Assembly: GCA_005239845.1 (NCBI GenBank)
Contig: SBBD01000136.1
Location: forward strand, 1 to 7,642
Direction of reading: 5' to 3'
Source of the DNA: an archaeon
Lineage (GTDB): Archaea; Micrarchaeota; Micrarchaeia; Norongarragalinales; SBBD01
DNA: 7,642 nucleotides
The position numbers and the translations under genes are program-made. Positions 6,401 to 7,642 of the stretch are shown one piece after another. How positions within the stretch are numbered: the first letter of the stretch is position 1; each line of letters begins with the position of its first letter. The notes under the pieces are model-generated. The model saw only the letters and a list, made by a program, of their open reading frames with translations, searched no databases and was not told where the DNA came from.

Positions 6401-7642
6401 ACCGTCGGGGCAAATGCGCTTGCCTCTCCCGCAGGAAGGCATGACGGTGAGGGAAAGCGAAGCGCTGACTTTCTGGTCCTCGCGGCCTTCTGGCCACACT
6501 TCAACGGAAATGCTTTCCTCTCCTTCGCGCACGGGCCAAGAAAGCACGTTGACGCGGAAATAGGAAGCGTCTTCCAGCGTTCCTCTCGCGGAAGAGGAAG
6601 CGGAGTCTTCATAGGGCTGGTTGTTGACGGAAAACTTCTTGAAGTCCACGAGGCCGCTGCGGGAAGCGACTTGGAAAAGGAAGGGAGACTTGGAGAAGGA
6701 AGGGGAAGGTTCGAAATCCAAGTGAACGGCAAGCGCGGAAGCGTCGCACGCATTCTCGCAGTCCCCGCATTCTTCGTCGCATCCTGCAATCGAACGCGCC
6801 TGCAGGCCCTGCTCCACAACGAAGCCGTCTTGTTCGAGCGTGGCAGACAGGCAGCCGGCGGCGCGGCACTTGAACTCTTTTTCTTGCAGCAAGGGAAGCG
6901 TTTCCTTGAAGGAAGCGGCATAGCAACCGGACTTGGACGGGGAGTCGGCAAGCAAGCCTAGTCCCTCGTCTTCTGGAAGCCGCACGTAGCCCTCATTCGT
7001 AACGGCGAAGGCGCGGTAGTGAAGGGAAAGAGCCGTTTTAGCCTTCACGTTTTCCTTTACAGTAAAGAGGAAGGAAACGTCTTGCGTCAAGGTTCCGTCA
7101 AACGTAAGTTCCAGCCACTTGAAGCTGGGAGATTTCGGGGAAGGAGGCGTTTGCGTGCAAGTAGAGGAAGGAACATAGGTCGTAGAATTTTTCGAGGAAA
7201 GGGGAGGCTTGAGCGTGCTGTAGGAAATGATTTCCGCAATGTCTTCCTCGAGGGAAACGGCGTCGCCAACGCGGAAGAACACTCCGGTCTGCTGTGCATC
7301 CTTGGAACTGACGAGCACTTTCGCGGTATAGGACTGTCCGGCAAGCAATTCGGTTGCGTTTTGCCCCAGCACGTCTGCTACCCCCAGCCACTTTACGAGA
7401 AGGGAAGGAGCGGTTTCGGAATTAACTAAGTAAATGGGGAGCTCTTTTTCTTCCTCTACAACCATGGGAATTTCGGTCGTGTACTCCACGTACCCGGCGG
7501 CAAAGGCGCTCAGGTTTCCTGAAGAAAAGCGGCGAATGCGCAAGTAGCAGGAGTAGCCGGAACACGAATCAAAGGGCTGGCTGCTTACGGCAAGGGAAAA
7601 GTCGGCGTAGACGGGGGCGTTCGACTGAGCATCGAAAGCGGA
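3440..7642 (-). CDS. giant secreted cysteine-rich surface protein (5' end outside window)
   Basis: The minus-strand frame is open from the window edge to the stop at 3440-3442, giving 1400 visible residues. The TTG at 7543 is an internal leucine, since coding pattern continues upstream (APVYADFSLAV, SCSGYSCYLRI). Layout in reading order: beta-rich domains (about 7642-6440) with a CDEECGDCENAC cluster (6746-6781); paired Cys modules separated by Pro-Thr linkers (6433-5948); a Cys-bearing Ig-like domain with CGNGKTASATNCAG (5923-5666); a Cys module with CQDGNLYANYEMKDC (5641-5453); another PT linker (5437-5417); beta-rich stretches; then an unrecognised C-terminal region (about 5080-3443) holding a symmetric Cys helical hairpin (4156-3992). 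Many paired cysteines and Ser/Thr/Pro linkers point to an extracellular, disulfide-rich protein. No membrane segment is visible, including at the C-terminus, so anchoring, if any, must be N-terminal. Similar giant proteins occur on DPANN archaea. The function is unknown; adhesion or cell contact is only a guess. Confidence 0.8.
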   Translation of the reverse strand, partial: SAFDAQSNAPVYADFSLAVSSQPFDSCSGYSCYLRIRRFSSGNLSAFAAGYVEYTTEIPMVVEEEKELPIYLVNSETAPSLLVKWLGVADVLGQNATELLAGQSYTAKVLVSSKDAQQTGVFFRVGDAVSLEEDIAEIISYSTLKPPLSSKNSTTYVPSSTCTQTPPSPKSPSFKWLELTFDGTLTQDVSFLFTVKENVKAKTALSLHYRAFAVTNEGYVRLPEDEGLGLLADSPSKSGCYAASFKETLPLLQEKEFKCRAAGCLSATLEQDGFVVEQGLQARSIAGCDEECGDCENACDASALAVHLDFEPSPSFSKSPFLFQVASRSGLVDFKKFSVNNQPYEDSASSSARGTLEDASYFRVNVLSWPVREGEESISVEVWPEGREDQKVSASLSLTVMPSCGRGKRICPDGSCQYLCFDAFTATPTPTPYPTPEPCPQNQARCLDGICRGNCGAIGTPSPTPTPLSCTSDEDCFSGWCDFATNTCADAGLPTPTPEPLSCSQAGGSCVGNCGDFDDCSPVSPSTNGICSSGVCCTGSCAVPSSCNYNSDCPSGECNQATGTCVPTQPQSNARCSLDADRSTLSSGQSALVQVSYSGFASPLYVININCGNGKTASATNCAGTAGECRALCNYPSQGSFSLSSSISGVSCTQTFVDVSTSQTPSSCTSSLQCGLDGYVGDAFCQDGNLYANYEMKDCLAPGQTTSRCTSSTQPRLIQSCSNGCSNSACVAGGGPEPTPRPGIGIDIVGGRLTSRTSSIELKADAVFPADIAHFDLTPSCRQPLFSVRSNYSSCYSVENNFLIFRGKPLNGNCELDLKGGKLSPDTGSYLELACPGDASNTLQLPIRLSIDNSIPSTYAVPETLEGSSSKLFHIISETQGARRLSLNNMLNADFLGAGAQSFAWSGDGLLEVFENEGKAASLLYTPTETYYQDISDQGGRVEQCSDFLCCAKGWCTSSAAAGAFSAFRQASENIAKATAFRSSHGLPLTKVTENPFVYTTIIRLIQGAKLPATIRVLDSPSTYGCKDDGPAVYEIAASTFDGKAWTYEARISRLYRYQYVNAGTPPACPASPQTPSFEQTDSFQQQSSGGYLALCNFLTGKPECIDSQDEANLASAEQLEKKEQLIPIPIPSSFWQIPFKKAACHAIAPSETAKYTAAIRACDAAYAADVAVCHSIAAACVSSCSVCPGPCGSCTPGCYADETACLAAALEKKYACKWTAWEIESTATQIASNTITAAGTDLDLPGVFPYFRQTHLTCACLVGGPEPYYSPPGEGIVTCTTACIPRRSYPVTAMCGNQLYAIIHAGVDLKCDLDYMGIGVSAASVAAQYKYPEYKVYVNMLAAYAATKWGVQDLETPGALKLLEKISPIPLSNSPALMYFITSGVENVFYTQACNALGA
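3992..4156 (-). other. mirror-symmetric Cys helical hairpin domain in the large protein
   Basis: Ten cysteines encoded here have gaps of 10, 6, 3, 2, 3, 2, 3, 6 and 10 residues, the same read forwards or backwards. The outer parts are Ala-rich and helix-prone (ACDAAYAADVAVC; ACLAAALEKKYAC) and the centre is Pro/Gly-rich (CPGPCGSC). On each arm the cysteines are 11, 7 and 4 residues apart, so they fall on one helix face. Pairing outermost to innermost gives an antiparallel hairpin locked by up to five stacked disulfides. The spacing is observed; the fold is inferred. Confidence 0.7.
5948..6004 (-). repeat. Cys module type B, copy 2
   Basis: CNYNSDCPSGECNQATGTC repeats the C-x5-C-x4-C-x6-C pattern of copy 1 and shares its DC, SG and AT-T-C landmarks. 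Between the copies lies a denser Cys stretch (about 6130-6020) that fits neither module. Confidence 0.75.
6179..6235 (-). repeat. Cys module type B, copy 1
   Basis: CTSDEDCFSGWCDFATNTC has the spacing C-x5-C-x4-C-x6-C with D before the second cysteine and S-G after it. The same spacing and landmarks recur at 5948-6004. Short modules of this type are common in archaeal and bacterial surface proteins. Confidence 0.75.
6278..6328 (-). repeat. Cys module type A, copy 2
   Basis: CPQNQARCLDGICRGNC keeps all four cysteines and the D-G pair of copy 1 at the same positions, while most other residues differ. This indicates an old duplication under structural constraint. Confidence 0.75.
6383..6433 (-). 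repeat. Cys module type A, copy 1
   Basis: CGRGKRICPDGSCQYLC has the spacing C-x6-C-x-D-G-x-C-x3-C. It is matched exactly by a second copy 54 bases further along the gene (6278-6328), with a Pro-Thr linker between them. It directly follows a beta-sandwich domain. Confidence 0.75.

Noticed and set aside
6128..6961. 277-codon open frame on the plus strand
   Set aside because: It lies fully inside the large minus-strand gene. Its translation is low-complexity Gly/Arg/Ala without domain pattern, whereas the minus frame shows ordered Cys modules.

Overview
The window looks archaeal, probably from a moderately GC-rich member of a small-genome (DPANN-like) lineage. The evidence is an archaeal Nre-type DNA-repair protein, an archaeal-style Trm1 tRNA methyltransferase, TATA-like boxes at archaeal spacing, and a very large cysteine-rich secreted protein with Pro-Thr linkers. 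Placement below domain level is inference, because no rRNA gene is present.

Layout. Positions 1-2155 are read on the plus strand: the 3' end of an nre gene (cut by the left edge), a vapB-like antitoxin and a VapC PIN-domain toxin overlapping by 4 bases, then a secreted, probably membrane-tethered NEW3/CARDB-like beta-sandwich protein with its own likely promoter. Positions 2260-7642 are read on the minus strand: a giant secreted Cys-rich protein (cut by the right edge, at least 1400 residues visible) followed downstream by trm1. The two blocks converge on a 104-base intergenic region that holds three perfect hairpins in a row. Their stems differ but each has CCG at the apex (CGG on the other strand).

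The genes do not form one pathway. The left part holds genome maintenance (Nre with a PCNA-binding tail) and a toxin-antitoxin pair. The two secreted proteins belong to the cell envelope, and trm1 is tRNA housekeeping placed directly behind the large surface gene.

The most striking structure is in the large protein. Around nt 3992-4156 ten cysteines have a mirror-symmetric spacing (10-6-3-2-3-2-3-6-10) that predicts an antiparallel helical hairpin stitched by up to five stacked disulfides. The same protein carries two kinds of short Cys module, each present twice with identical spacing and separated by PT-rich linkers, and a C-terminal region of roughly 540 residues that I do not recognise. 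The triple hairpin between the convergent genes is the second main item of interest.
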